A DNA stretch of 64,000 bases from positions 73,451 through 137,450 of the forward strand of contig NZ_WTFT01000025.1 in NCBI RefSeq assembly GCF_009861505.1, written 5' to 3'. Position numbers and translations under genes: made by a program. Of the stretch, positions 26,995 to 35,896 are shown in pieces; the first letter of the stretch is position 1, and every line of letters starts with the position of its first letter. The notes below the pieces were generated by a model. That model did not search any database and was not told the DNA's origin. It was given only the letters and a program-made list of their open reading frames with translations. The DNA comes from Pseudomonas izuensis (GTDB taxonomy: Bacteria; Pseudomonadota; Gammaproteobacteria; Pseudomonadales; Pseudomonadaceae).

Positions 26995-28143
26995 ATGCAA
27001 CAAGCCTATATTGTCGACGCTTTGCGCAGTCCCACGGGTAAACGCGCCGGCAGCCTGGCCCAGGTCCACCCCATGGACCTGGGGGCCCATGTGCTAAAGG
27101 CATTGGTGGCGCGCAACAATATTCCAGCCGAGGATTACGACGACGTCATTTTCGGCGCTATCGATGCCATCGGCCCGAATGCCGGCAACCTGGCGCGGTT
27201 TTGCTGGCTTGGCGCGGGCCTGCCGGAATCGGTGCCTGGGGTCACCATCGATCGCCAGTGCGGCTCTTCCCAGCAAGCCGTGCACTTCGCCGCCCAGGCG
27301 GTGATGAGCGGCAGCCAAGATGTGGTCGTTGCCGGCGGCGTGCAGAACATGAGCCAGATCCCGATCAACACTGCGCTGTATGCCGCCGCGGAGTTGGGTT
27401 TCCCTGATCCCTGGACCACCGCTGAAAGCTTTCGTGCGCGATATGGTGAGCAACAGCTGTCGCAGTTCGCCGCCGCTGAAATGATCGCAAAGAAATGGGG
27501 CTTCACCCGCGCAGACATGGAAGCCTATGCGCTGGAGTCCAACAACCGCGCACTGGCGGCCATCGAGGCAGGTCACTTTGCCCTCGAAGTGGTCCCGTAC
27601 GGCAACTTTTCGATGGATGAGACCGCCCGGCGCAGTAGCCTGGAAAAAATGGCCACGCTGCAAACCATCCTTCCGAATGGAATACTCACAGCGGCCATCT
27701 CCAGCCAGATGTCCGACGCTGCCAGTGCCGTGTTGGTCTGTTCGGAGGCGGCAGTCAAGCGCTATGGCCTGACTCCGCGCGCCCGCATCGTACACATGAG
27801 CGTGCGTGGCGATGATCCGGTGTGGATGCTAACAGCCCCCATCCCAGCTACCCGCCATGCCTTGGCCAAGGCAGGTTTGCGGATGAACGACATCGACCGC
27901 GTCGAAATCAACGAAGCCTTTGCTTCAGTATCCATGGCCTGGCTCCAGGAGCTGGACTACGACCCAGCGCGCACCAACGTCAATGGTGGTGCCATCGCAC
28001 TGGGCCACCCAATTGGCGCAACCGGGACCAAGCTGATGACCACCCTGCTCCACGAGTTGGAACGCAGCGGAGGCCGCTTCGGCTTGCAAACCATGTGCGA
28101 AGGCGGTGGCTTGGCCAACGTCACCATTATCGAACGTCTGTAA
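26995..28143 (+). CDS. Thiolase (acetyl-CoA acyltransferase)
   Basis: Starting at the ATG at 26995 (AAGGAG overlapping the end of the preceding gene) the protein has 382 residues. The nucleophile is Cys89 in DRQCGSSQQAVHFAAQAV, the His lies in GHPIGATGTKL and the C-terminal Cys in MCEGGGLANVTIIER. The VDALRSPTGKR N-terminus and overall length are typical of degradative thiolases, such as FadA5-like enzymes that shorten steroid side chains. It is the second thiolase of the same operon, consistent with two distinct 3-oxoacyl substrates. Confidence 0.95.
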   Translation: MQQAYIVDALRSPTGKRAGSLAQVHPMDLGAHVLKALVARNNIPAEDYDDVIFGAIDAIGPNAGNLARFCWLGAGLPESVPGVTIDRQCGSSQQAVHFAAQAVMSGSQDVVVAGGVQNMSQIPINTALYAAAELGFPDPWTTAESFRARYGEQQLSQFAAAEMIAKKWGFTRADMEAYALESNNRALAAIEAGHFALEVVPYGNFSMDETARRSSLEKMATLQTILPNGILTAAISSQMSDAASAVLVCSEAAVKRYGLTPRARIVHMSVRGDDPVWMLTAPIPATRHALAKAGLRMNDIDRVEINEAFASVSMAWLQELDYDPARTNVNGGAIALGHPIGATGTKLMTTLLHELERSGGRFGLQTMCEGGGLANVTIIERL

Positions 28144-28159
28144 GTCGGGGGAGTCAAGC

Positions 28160-28927
28160 ATGAGTGCAGCCGTTACCGTCGAACACCGGGGCGCAGTCGC
28201 CCTGGTCACGCTCAACCTGCCAGCCAAACGCAATAGTCTGGTACCAGAACTCTATCGGCCATTGGCCGATGTGCTCGAACAACTGCAAGGGCAGCGCGAG
28301 GTGCGTGCCATCGTGCTCACCGGCGGTGCGCATTTCTGCGCCGGTGGACCACTGGATGGCCTGGACACGCGTGGGCTGGCGATGCGCGCCGACATGCGTT
28401 GCGGTCACCGCGTAATTCGCGCCATCGTCAGTGGCCGACTGCCCGTAGTGGCGGCGGTAGAAGGCGCGGCGTTTGGTGCTGGCCTTTCCCTGGCGGCTGC
28501 CTGTGACTTCGTCGTCGCGGACACTGGAAGCCGCTTCGGCGCGGTGTTCGGTAAAGTCGGGGTCATGCCGGATTGGGGCGCGCTCTGGACTCTGCCGCAG
28601 CGTGTGGGCCTGACCAAGGCTCGTCAGATTCTGATGTTTCAACAAGTGTTGGATGGAGAACAGGCTGCCGGCATGGGCCTGGTGGATTTCCTCGTGCCTG
28701 CGGGACAGGTTCTGGAACACGCACTTGAGCGTGCCGAGCAACTGGCCCAGGCTGCTCCGGGGCCATTGGGCGCGACCAAAAGTTTCCTGGCGCGCGCTCC
28801 CATGACCCTGGATGCCCTGTTGGATTGGGAATCCGACGCCCAGGCATTGTTGATCGGTTCGGCAGACTTTGCCGAAGGTCGGGATGCCTTCTTTGCCAAG
28901 CGTGCCGCCGCGTTTACCGGGCTGTGA
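28160..28927 (+). CDS. Enoyl-CoA hydratase/isomerase family protein
   Basis: The start at 28160, after GGGGGAG, gives 255 residues with a complete crotonase fold: LNLPAKRNSLVPELYRPL, GGAHFCAGGPLDGLDTRG, EGAAFGAGLSLAAACDFVVAD and FGKVGVMPDWGALWTLPQR. The usual catalytic Glu pair is not conserved (GAGLS, KVGVMPDWG has Asp), as in isomerase-type crotonases, so a Delta3-Delta2 isomerase or related reaction is as likely as hydration. Its position between thiolase and thioesterase places it in the same beta-oxidation operon. Confidence 0.9.
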   Translation: MSAAVTVEHRGAVALVTLNLPAKRNSLVPELYRPLADVLEQLQGQREVRAIVLTGGAHFCAGGPLDGLDTRGLAMRADMRCGHRVIRAIVSGRLPVVAAVEGAAFGAGLSLAAACDFVVADTGSRFGAVFGKVGVMPDWGALWTLPQRVGLTKARQILMFQQVLDGEQAAGMGLVDFLVPAGQVLEHALERAEQLAQAAPGPLGATKSFLARAPMTLDALLDWESDAQALLIGSADFAEGRDAFFAKRAAAFTGL

Positions 28928-28931
28928 TGAG

Positions 28932-29810
28932 ATGAATCTACCTGAACCCAGTCTCTGGGACGGACACGATATCGCCTCATTGTTCGCCCTGCACTCTCAA
29001 GGCCGTGACCGTTTCATCTGCAGCCGCTTTCATGCTAATCAGAATCAAATGGTGTATGGCGGTCAGTCATTGGCCTTGGCCTGTGCGGCCGCGCAGGCTA
29101 CGGTAGAAACTCAATGGCAGCCGACTGCGCTGCAACTGAATTTTCTGGCCCCGGGAGCCCTGGACGCACCGATGTTGGTGCGAGTGGAGCGGGTCCAGCA
29201 GACCAAGCGCTTCGCCACGCGCTTGGTGTTCCTGGAGCAAAATGATCGCTGCGTGGCCGTCGCTACCCTCGCCTTTCACAGCGGTGAAGACGGAATGGAA
29301 CATCAGTTTTCGACGCAACCGGCCCCTGCACCCGAAACGCTGATGAACCTGACTGAACTGCGCGATAAGTATTTCGAACGCCTGAATCCCGTGGAGCAGC
29401 AGTTCATTGGACGCAACACAGCCGTGGAAATCCGCCCTCTGGACCCCGAACACTTCTTGCTTGAACGCGATCCTGAGGCGCGATTTCGCTATTGGATGCG
29501 AACCCAACAACCATTGGCTCTGGACATCCACCAGCACTATGCTGCGCTTGCCTACCTTTCCGACTTCTGGTTTGGCGTGACTGCATTGACTCCGCACCGA
29601 GAGCACAAGCTGGGCGACGACCTCTATGTTTCCAGTTTGAACCACGCGCTATGGTTCCATGGCCCGCAACGCGCTGACGACTGGATGCTGGTCGATGCTC
29701 AAAGCCCCTGGGCTGGCCAGGGCCGTGGCCTGACCTTCGGCAGCCTCTACGATCGCAAGGGTCGACTCGTGGCGAGCGTGGCCCAGGAAGGCCTGTATCG
29801 CAAACGTTGA
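28932..29810 (+). CDS. Acyl-CoA thioesterase (TesB-like, double hot-dog)
   Basis: From the ATG at 28932 the protein has 292 residues. The TesB pattern is visible in both halves: MVYGGQSLALACAAA and LQLNFLAPGALDAP in the first, ALAYLSDFWFGVTAL with the catalytic-region Asp and DAQSPWAGQGRGLTFGSLYDRKGRLVA in the second. It would hydrolyse acyl-CoAs and may rescue the CoA pool from dead-end intermediates. It closes the ten-gene operon and converges with the DUF2889 gene 39 bases away. A second thioesterase of the same family is at 36.8 kb. Confidence 0.92.
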   Translation: MNLPEPSLWDGHDIASLFALHSQGRDRFICSRFHANQNQMVYGGQSLALACAAAQATVETQWQPTALQLNFLAPGALDAPMLVRVERVQQTKRFATRLVFLEQNDRCVAVATLAFHSGEDGMEHQFSTQPAPAPETLMNLTELRDKYFERLNPVEQQFIGRNTAVEIRPLDPEHFLLERDPEARFRYWMRTQQPLALDIHQHYAALAYLSDFWFGVTALTPHREHKLGDDLYVSSLNHALWFHGPQRADDWMLVDAQSPWAGQGRGLTFGSLYDRKGRLVASVAQEGLYRKR

Positions 29811-29849
29811 AGGGACGCTGCAGCCTCAGGGGTTTACTCGTTGTCGAGT

Positions 29850-30848
29850 CTAGATGCACGCGGCAAGCGCCGGAACCTCAGCCAATGCGCGCAAGGCATC
29901 ATTGAGATGTGTGCACCCCAACTCCCGACGAAGTGCCACCAGCACCTGTTGGCGCAGTCCGGCCAGCGGCGATCCGATCAGCCGAGAGACATTGCCAGCT
30001 GCGGCTGGGCACTCTGGATATGGCAAGACTCTCGGCTGGGCTATCAAAGTCAGCAACTCTCCACTTTGCGCATTGGCGGTCGCCTGCAGGCCATATTCAT
30101 GCACCGCCATACGCCCACCGTCGGGGGTACTGGCGCTGTCCTGGAACATGGCTTCGATCTGCAGGCAGCCATCCTCATGCCACACATCGATACGACGTGC
30201 CCTGCGCATAGTAACGCCACTGCTGGCGGGTAGCTTGTGCCAGCCCGTCGGGTCATCTGGGTGCGCGAGCGCTGGGACCGCCCTGGCATCATGCAGCTCA
30301 CCACGGATATCCATAATGGCAGAGGAGCCCTCGGCAAATCCGGTGCAAACGCCTGTCATGCGACTGCGGCGCTGCTCCAGCGCGAGGGCATCGGAAATCG
30401 GTATGAATTGACTCAGCCACCCATCTCCCCAACGCGACCATGCCCAATTGGCCACCAGGCTGGCACCCGCCAGGTCGTCGAGCAGCAGGTAAAGAGGGGC
30501 ACTGTTGGCCAGGTCCTCTGCCAGTGCGCCATCAAGGGCTTTGCGCAATTGGCTGCCGGCATTGAGGCCCACTAATGCAGTGATGGATGGCCGAGCAGGT
30601 ACGGTGCTGAGGCGGGCAATCTCACGCTCCGGGCTGACCACCGCCTCAAAGCGCTGTAAGGCCAGTGTCTGCGGAGCGCTGTTTGGGCTATCGCTGTAGA
30701 TGTCACGGCCAATCCCATGGAAATGCCCTGCGCTTCCATATCCGCCTGGCCAGAACACATCGATCGATGTGGTGCGCCTGATGGAAGCCGATCGTCGCAT
30801 AGGTGCATGGCCAATCGGGCCTAGTGTATGGGCCTGTACATCACTCAT
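29850..30848 (-). CDS. DUF2889 domain protein
   Basis: The protein has 332 residues. The C-terminal 120 residues carry the DUF2889 pattern: RRARRIDVWHEDGCLQIEAMFQDS, MAVHEYGLQATANAQSGEL, RVLPYPECPAAAGNVSRLIG and GCTHLNDALRALAEV. The N-terminal part contains a second related half (MRRSASIRRTTSIDVFWPGG). No biochemical function is established, but the family recurs in actinobacterial and proteobacterial steroid and terpenoid gene clusters. GGAG lies six bases before the ATG. It is the second gene of a minus-strand pair with the alpha/beta hydrolase, 14 bases apart. Confidence 0.8.
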   Translation of the reverse strand: MSDVQAHTLGPIGHAPMRRSASIRRTTSIDVFWPGGYGSAGHFHGIGRDIYSDSPNSAPQTLALQRFEAVVSPEREIARLSTVPARPSITALVGLNAGSQLRKALDGALAEDLANSAPLYLLLDDLAGASLVANWAWSRWGDGWLSQFIPISDALALEQRRSRMTGVCTGFAEGSSAIMDIRGELHDARAVPALAHPDDPTGWHKLPASSGVTMRRARRIDVWHEDGCLQIEAMFQDSASTPDGGRMAVHEYGLQATANAQSGELLTLIAQPRVLPYPECPAAAGNVSRLIGSPLAGLRQQVLVALRRELGCTHLNDALRALAEVPALAACI

Positions 30849-30862
30849 GGGTTGCTCCTTTT

Positions 30863-31786
30863 TTATTGGTCTTGTTCAAGGAACTCATCAATCAGCGCCG
30901 CCAGCTCATGGGGCACGTCATGCTGCAGGTTGTGGCCGGCATCCTCGATCAGCACAGTTCGTGAATCGGCTACGCAGTCAAAGCGGCGTTGCAATGCCGC
31001 CTCATGCCCCTTGAAGGCCTGGGATACGAACGAATCCGCACCACGCACGAACAGCACTCGGGCAGTGATTTGGGCCAATAAGGTCTCAACCTGCTCGGCA
31101 TGAGGGAAGATCGGAATGAAACTGAACGTCTTGACGTCCGCGGCAATACGTACCCCTCCCGCTGGATCAGGCACGACAAAGTGCCGGGCCAGAAACTCGG
31201 CTTGGGCCTGATCCAGGCGCGGGTTTTTTCGAAGCATACGCCGCGCCATACTGGACACGTCCGGTAAATGCACGGTACGGCCTGCTCCCGGCCGGGAGAG
31301 GGAGTCCAGCCAATTGCCGATACGGGTACCCAGGGTCGCCAGTTGGTTGGGAAACGGCCCGACGCCTTCAAGGTTGATGAAGCTATGGATACGATCAGGC
31401 CGGACACCGGCATACAAGCTGCTGATATTGGCGCCCATGCTGTGTGCCACAAGCCGTACCGGTTCATCCGGACTGACCAGATCAAGAAAGGCCTCAAGAT
31501 CGGCCAGATACTCGCTGAAGGCGTAATATTCACGTTTATCGCTCAAGCCAAAACCTGCCCAATCCAGCGCGATAATGTTCCATTCCTGCCGCAACTGGTC
31601 GACCATGAATTGCCAGGTGGCGGAGTTGTCCATCCAGCCATGCAACAGCACAAGCAAAGGTGCTTGCGGCGAGCCCCAACGGCGCACGTGGTGGCGACTA
31701 CCGCGTACCTCGATAAATTCCGAGCGTGATGCACGCTGCTCGTAATAACCGGTACAAATCCCGGTCGAAGGTAGGGTTTCGATCAC
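30863..31786 (-). CDS. Alpha/beta-fold hydrolase
   Basis: I favour the GTG at 31786, preceded by GAGGAG with a six-base spacer, giving 307 residues; an ATG at 31825 lacks a ribosome site. The fold shows VLLHGWMDNSATW (oxyanion HG), the nucleophile elbow LVAHSMGANIS, an acid in RGADSFVS and the catalytic His in EDAGHNLQHD. Homologues include C-C hydrolases (MhpC/HsaD type), haloalkane dehalogenases and esterases; Ser at the elbow rules out a dehalogenase. A C-C or ester cleavage step in the pathway is likely but the substrate is unknown. Confidence 0.88.
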   Translation of the reverse strand: MIETLPSTGICTGYYEQRASRSEFIEVRGSRHHVRRWGSPQAPLLVLLHGWMDNSATWQFMVDQLRQEWNIIALDWAGFGLSDKREYYAFSEYLADLEAFLDLVSPDEPVRLVAHSMGANISSLYAGVRPDRIHSFINLEGVGPFPNQLATLGTRIGNWLDSLSRPGAGRTVHLPDVSSMARRMLRKNPRLDQAQAEFLARHFVVPDPAGGVRIAADVKTFSFIPIFPHAEQVETLLAQITARVLFVRGADSFVSQAFKGHEAALQRRFDCVADSRTVLIEDAGHNLQHDVPHELAALIDEFLEQDQ

Positions 31787-31838
31787 AGCACTCTCCTCGA
31801 TGAAAGGCACTTCGACGAATATCATAGTGCGCTAAGAG

Positions 31839-31856
31839 TATAATGATATAGACGTT
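31839..31856. promoter_or_regulatory. Cluster operator in a divergent promoter region
   Basis: TATAAT (31839-31844) overlaps ATGATATAGACGTT (31843-31856), a weaker 8/10 match to ATNATNTANATNAT. It lies between the minus-strand hydrolase and the plus-strand thiolase-like operon. No convincing -35 was found. Confidence 0.4.
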
Positions 31857-31917
31857 TAAGATAGTGCCGCGCTATCCTCATCAAACCACAAGAACAAGCG
31901 CAGAAAGAGGGACTCGC

Positions 31918-33114
31918 ATGACCTGGGAACACTGCGACAAAACCGCGATCGTCGGCGTGGGCGCCACGCCCTATTACGTCCGGGGCCAGTCCTGGCCGCG
32001 TACCATCAACGAGATGATCGGCGAAGCAATCCTGGCCGCCTGCAAAGACGCTGGCCTTAACGTCAAGGACATCGATGGTTTTGCCTACTACGGTGGCGCC
32101 AAGGCCGGTTATCTGGACACTATGGACACCGCCAGCATCATGGAGATGCTCGGCATACCGGAGGTCACCTTCACGGCCACGCTGACTGGCGGTGGCGGTG
32201 GCTCGGCTGGTGCAATCGGCCTCGCCTCTGCGGCGATCATTGCCGGTGAGGCGAAGCATGTCGTTACAGTCATGGCGCTGCAACAGCGTAACCAGCGCCT
32301 GGGTACGGTGTTCGGCGCGCTCAAGCCCGACCCCGAAAACTCCTTCCTGCAACCTTCCGGATTGGTTGGCCCCGGGCACCTGATGTCCGTCCTGGCTCGC
32401 CGGCATATGCATCTGTACGGCACTCGCCGCGAAGCTTTTGCTGAAGTGGCGATCAGTAGCCGCAACAATGCCCTGAACCGCCCGGGGGCGATCCGTCGTA
32501 CGCCGCTGACCCTGGAGGAATATTTTGCCTCGCCGATGCTCGCCGATCCGCTGTGTCGTCTGGACTTCTGCCTGGAAACCGACGGTGCAGTAGCGGTGAT
32601 TACCACCTCGACTGAACGTGCCAAGGACCTGAAACAGAAACCGGTGCTGGTGCGCGCTGCGGCCCATGGCGGGCGGCGCGAATGGGGCCGGGCTTTCGCC
32701 GGTATGGGCATGAGCGACGAATATTTCGCCTCTTCCGGACACAAATCGGTTGCCGATCGCTTGTACGACAAGGCGGGAATGAAACCAGCTGATATCGATG
32801 TCGCGCTAATCTATGACCATTTCACCCCGATGGTCATCATGCAGCTGGAAGACTACGGTTTCTGCGGCAAAGGTGAAGGCGGGCCATTCGTGGAAAGCGG
32901 TGCTATACGCTTTGGCACTGGCAGCCTGCCAGTCAACCCGCACGGCGGACAATTGTCCGAGGCCTACATCATCGGCATGACCCACATCCTCGAAGCGGTG
33001 GAGCAGCTGCGCGGCACAGCGATCAATCAGGTATCCAACGCCGAGACTGCGCTGGTCACTGGTGGCCCCGCCTCGATTCCGGTTTCCGGCCTCATTCTCA
33101 GGAGATCCGCATGA
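31918..33114 (+). CDS. Thiolase-like protein (lipid-transfer/Ltp type), probable aldolase or thiolase
   Basis: The ATG at 31918 with GAGG seven bases upstream gives 398 residues. The N-terminus KTAIVGVGATPYYVRGQSWP and the C-terminus INQVSNAETALVTGGPASIPVSG fit the SCP2/Ltp thiolase-like family. The classical thiolase Cys is not obvious, and the family His is in NPHGGQLSEAYIIGMTHI. Together with the DUF35 protein, whose start overlaps this stop, the pair matches Ltp2-type retro-aldolases that cleave the final side-chain unit of steroid-CoAs. Thiolysis cannot be excluded. Confidence 0.87.
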   Translation: MTWEHCDKTAIVGVGATPYYVRGQSWPRTINEMIGEAILAACKDAGLNVKDIDGFAYYGGAKAGYLDTMDTASIMEMLGIPEVTFTATLTGGGGGSAGAIGLASAAIIAGEAKHVVTVMALQQRNQRLGTVFGALKPDPENSFLQPSGLVGPGHLMSVLARRHMHLYGTRREAFAEVAISSRNNALNRPGAIRRTPLTLEEYFASPMLADPLCRLDFCLETDGAVAVITTSTERAKDLKQKPVLVRAAAHGGRREWGRAFAGMGMSDEYFASSGHKSVADRLYDKAGMKPADIDVALIYDHFTPMVIMQLEDYGFCGKGEGGPFVESGAIRFGTGSLPVNPHGGQLSEAYIIGMTHILEAVEQLRGTAINQVSNAETALVTGGPASIPVSGLILRRSA

Positions 33115-33542
33115 CGCAGTCCCTTTCACGCGCCCTGCCGGGCGAGCACGTGCATATCACCACCGATCCGTGGACCGAACCTTTCTGGCAGGCAGCCAAG
33201 GAAGGTCGACTGGTGGCAGCCCAATGCGGTGATTGCCAGACCTTTCGCATGCCACCCACACCCTACTGCCCGCACTGCCAGAGCCAGAACACGAAATGGC
33301 CACAGCTGTCCGGCAGCGGCACGGTGTACAGCTATGCGGTATGCAATCGCTCACCATTCCCTGGCGTGGAGGATTTCGTTTACATTCCGGTGGTGGTCGA
33401 GCTCGATGATGCCCCCGGCATCCGCCTGGTTTCCAACCTGATCGATATCGATCCGGCAGCCGTCAGCATCGGCATGGCCATCACGGTTGACTGGAACCCG
33501 ATCACCGAAGGCTGGCAACAGCCTGTCTTCCGCGCAGTCTGA
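33111..33542 (+). CDS. DUF35 OB-fold/zinc-ribbon acyl-CoA-associated protein
   Basis: The protein has 143 residues. A rubredoxin-like zinc ribbon, Cys39-x2-Cys42 and Cys53-x2-Cys56 (CGDC and CPHC), is followed by an OB-fold (SGSGTVYSYAVCNRSPFPG, DAPGIRLVSNLIDID). DUF35 proteins bind acyl-CoA and pair with Ltp-type thiolase-like proteins to form active aldolases or thiolases. The 4-base overlap with the preceding gene supports complex formation with equal stoichiometry. Confidence 0.92.
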   Translation: MTQSLSRALPGEHVHITTDPWTEPFWQAAKEGRLVAAQCGDCQTFRMPPTPYCPHCQSQNTKWPQLSGSGTVYSYAVCNRSPFPGVEDFVYIPVVVELDDAPGIRLVSNLIDIDPAAVSIGMAITVDWNPITEGWQQPVFRAV

Positions 33543-33555
33543 CCCCGGAGCCTCC

Positions 33556-34350
33556 ATGGAATATACAACTCTGCTTTTTAACGTGAGCCCTGACGGAGTC
33601 GGTACGATCACTCTCAATCGCCCGGAGGCGATGAACTCTTTCACGCTGACCATGCTGCGTGAGTTCGATCACCTCTGGGCACACATCCGCGAGAACGAAG
33701 ACGTGCGCGCGGTGGTCTTGCGCGGCTCAGCGGGCCGGGCCTTCTCCACCGGTGCCGACGTCAAGCAGCACGCCAGTGAAAATGTATTGGGTACCGAGAA
33801 CATCTGGAACCAGCGTGACCCGGGTGAAAGCCTTGGTGCTCGCGCAAACAAGGTGTGGAAGCCGGTCGTGACTGCCGTGCATGGTCTCTGCTGCGCCGGC
33901 GCGTTTTATTGGCTCAATGAGAGCGACATCATCATCTGCTCCGAGGATGCCCAATTCTTCGATCCGCACGTGTCATACGGCATGGTCTGCGCGGTTGAAC
34001 CGATCGGGATGTCCTACCGACTGCCGCTCGGTGAAGTGCTGCGCATGTCGCTACTAGGCAATGATGAGCGCATCAGTGCGCCCACCGCACTTCGCATCGG
34101 TCTGGTCAGCGAAATTACAAGCAACGAATCATTGTGGGACCGGGCGCACGAATTAGCGGCCAGGATTGCTGCCAAACCTGCAGCTGCTGTCCAAGGAACC
34201 GTGCGTGCCATTTGGGAATCCCTCGACGTTCCGCGCTCACAAGCCATGGTGCAATCGCTTAAGTATCCACTGCTGGGTAACCCCGTGGCTCAGGCGCAAT
34301 TGGACGTCGATGCCTTGCGCAAGCAGCAGAAAATTTTTGAAGTTCGATAG
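33556..34350 (+). CDS. Enoyl-CoA hydratase/isomerase family protein
   Basis: The ATG at 33556, after CGGAG, gives 264 residues. Crotonase features are TITLNRPEAMNSFTLTMLREF, SAGRAFSTGADVKQHAS and HGLCCAGAFYWLNESDIIIC. The residues after the second oxyanion loop (AQFFDPHVSYGMVCAVEPIG) differ from classical hydratases and lack the LPE Glu, so a ring-opening hydrolase or isomerase-type crotonase is possible; EchA20-like crotonases hydrolyse steroid ring D in mycobacteria. It ends the thiolase-like/DUF35 operon, directly before an intrinsic terminator. Confidence 0.88.
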   Translation: MEYTTLLFNVSPDGVGTITLNRPEAMNSFTLTMLREFDHLWAHIRENEDVRAVVLRGSAGRAFSTGADVKQHASENVLGTENIWNQRDPGESLGARANKVWKPVVTAVHGLCCAGAFYWLNESDIIICSEDAQFFDPHVSYGMVCAVEPIGMSYRLPLGEVLRMSLLGNDERISAPTALRIGLVSEITSNESLWDRAHELAARIAAKPAAAVQGTVRAIWESLDVPRSQAMVQSLKYPLLGNPVAQAQLDVDALRKQQKIFEVR

Positions 34351-34359
34351 GCATCACTG

Positions 34360-34396
34360 AAAAAGCCCGGCAACTACGTTTGCCGGGCTTTTTTTT
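34360..34396 (+). terminator. Intrinsic terminator after the thiolase-like/DUF35/hydratase operon
   Basis: The stem AAAAGCCCGGCA pairs with TGCCGGGCTTTT across a short loop and is followed by a T-run on the plus strand. It lies 10 bases after the hydratase stop. The matching A-run could let it act on the minus strand too. Confidence 0.9.
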
Positions 34397-34497
34397 GTGG
34401 GTGGCCCTTGCGCATGCTTGCGGGACTCACGACGGGTCTTCACCGATGAGCGTCGTATGTGAAGGCACGTCGCACACGCGCTTGGACCATTAAACGA

Positions 34498-34869
34498 TCA
34501 AGTCAGGTATTTGGGATTGCTTTCAGTTACAGCCTGCCGCACTGCGAGCCGCAAATGGTCGAGCACTTCGGCACGCTTGCCTTGACCAGGATCGGCAACG
34601 CCCGCACGCATCAACATACTCAACTCACGATATCCGGTATTCATCTGTAAAGACTCATTCAGTGGGCGCTGCAGGAGGTGTTCGAGACTTCGGCGCTCCT
34701 CTTGTTCTGCAGCCTCCCCTGCCTGCAATTGGCGGATCGCCACGCCCATGGCATTGGCGATCATCAGGGCATTGTGCTTCTGCTCGTCAGGCAAGACCGG
34801 CAGCAGTTGCTCACGTAACAGTTTTTGCGCCTCAACCAACAAATCAGCACCATTGGGACGTGTCCGCAT
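34498..34869 (-). CDS. DUF6285 small protein, LvaB-like partner of the kinase
   Basis: The protein has 123 residues, mostly helical, with no membrane segment. It matches the DUF6285 pattern as I recall it: an N-terminal RPNGADLLVEAQKLLREQLLP followed by ALMIANAMGVAIRQL. The start overlaps the stop of the upstream kinase (TAATG), showing translational coupling. In Pseudomonas putida the levulinate kinase LvaA requires a small partner of similar size, LvaB, encoded next to it; size and coupling suggest this is the equivalent subunit. The functional link is inference. Confidence 0.8.
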   Translation of the reverse strand: MRTRPNGADLLVEAQKLLREQLLPVLPDEQKHNALMIANAMGVAIRQLQAGEAAEQEERRSLEHLLQRPLNESLQMNTGYRELSMLMRAGVADPGQGKRAEVLDHLRLAVRQAVTESNPKYLT

Positions 34870-35885
34870 TAGTCATGCTCCGTCATATTCAGAATTTCCC
34901 ACTCCAACTGTGGGGTGATATGCCCCGTTAGCGCGAGCAGCAAAGAACTCTCCTCGCCGGTCAGGTGACGCTCCGCTTGCTGAATGGAAACAATCGCCCA
35001 ATGCAAATGCGCCATTACTTCCCAGTAACGCACTTGTTCGCGAGGGATCGTGCGGCCACTTTCGGCCTCGTATCCCCGGTAAAAAGCCTCGCGCTGACCA
35101 ATACCGCCTGCTTCCAGCGCGTCCTGACCGAAGCGCCAGCACTTGGCGCAGAACCAGCCGATGTCCTCCAGCGGATCACTCCATCCGGCAAACTCCCAAT
35201 CGATGATGCCGGTAAGACCGTGTTCGTCGACCATGTAATTACCGGTACGCAAGTCCCGGTGGCACAAAACCACTTGATTACGCGGCGGGGCGAGACGCTC
35301 GAGCCAGCGCAGGCCCCATTCCAGTGCAGGGTAAGCCGTGTGATGACTGTCCAGAAATGCTCGGTATTTCGCGACAAGATAGAGCGAGGGCGCTTCGTCA
35401 TAGCTCGGCAGGAACTGCAAGTCAGGGTGCGGCAGGCGAATGCTGTGAATACGCGCCATTTCCCGGCCCAAACGTTCGGCCAGTTCGTTGCGGTCGCCAC
35501 CCCAGAGGGAGCCAGGTCGACAGATAAGGTGCGCGCTGGCGGTACCCTGGATGCGGCGCATGACAAAGAACGGCCGCCCCACTACCCGCTCATCGGTGCA
35601 TAGAAAAAGGGGTTCAGGTACAGTCACACCGGAGTCGTAGGCAGCCTTGACTAAGGCAAACTCCTGGGCCCGGCCATGACTGGAGGCCACCCCCGAGGCG
35701 GCATCGCTGCGGACCACCAAGGCTTGCGAACCTGCGTGAGGGCCGTCGCTGAATACCGCATCAACCAGCCAGTTTTCCTGGATGGCACCTCCTGAAAGCA
35801 GGCGTACTTCGGCCAAGTGCACGGAGCTGGCCTGGCCCATCTGGGCCAGATAACCGGCGAGTCGTTGCTGTTGCTGAATGTCCAC
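34869..35885 (-). CDS. Second ACAD10/LvaA-type phosphotransferase
   Basis: The protein has 338 residues with an APH fold: Gly-rich loop LLSGGAIQENWLVD, catalytic loop LCHRDLRTGNYMV (H-x-D-x4-N), metal site IIDWEFAGWSDPLEDIGW. This branch acts on 4-hydroxyacyl-CoA-type substrates rather than aminoglycosides. It is coupled to the DUF6285 gene downstream and lies 11 bases after an SDR gene upstream, giving the order SDR, kinase, DUF6285. It differs substantially from the kinase at 16.1-17.1 kb, so two different hydroxyacyl-CoA substrates are likely. Confidence 0.87.
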   Translation of the reverse strand: MDIQQQQRLAGYLAQMGQASSVHLAEVRLLSGGAIQENWLVDAVFSDGPHAGSQALVVRSDAASGVASSHGRAQEFALVKAAYDSGVTVPEPLFLCTDERVVGRPFFVMRRIQGTASAHLICRPGSLWGGDRNELAERLGREMARIHSIRLPHPDLQFLPSYDEAPSLYLVAKYRAFLDSHHTAYPALEWGLRWLERLAPPRNQVVLCHRDLRTGNYMVDEHGLTGIIDWEFAGWSDPLEDIGWFCAKCWRFGQDALEAGGIGQREAFYRGYEAESGRTIPREQVRYWEVMAHLHWAIVSIQQAERHLTGEESSLLLALTGHITPQLEWEILNMTEHD

Positions 35886-35896
35886 TACCCGAGCTC

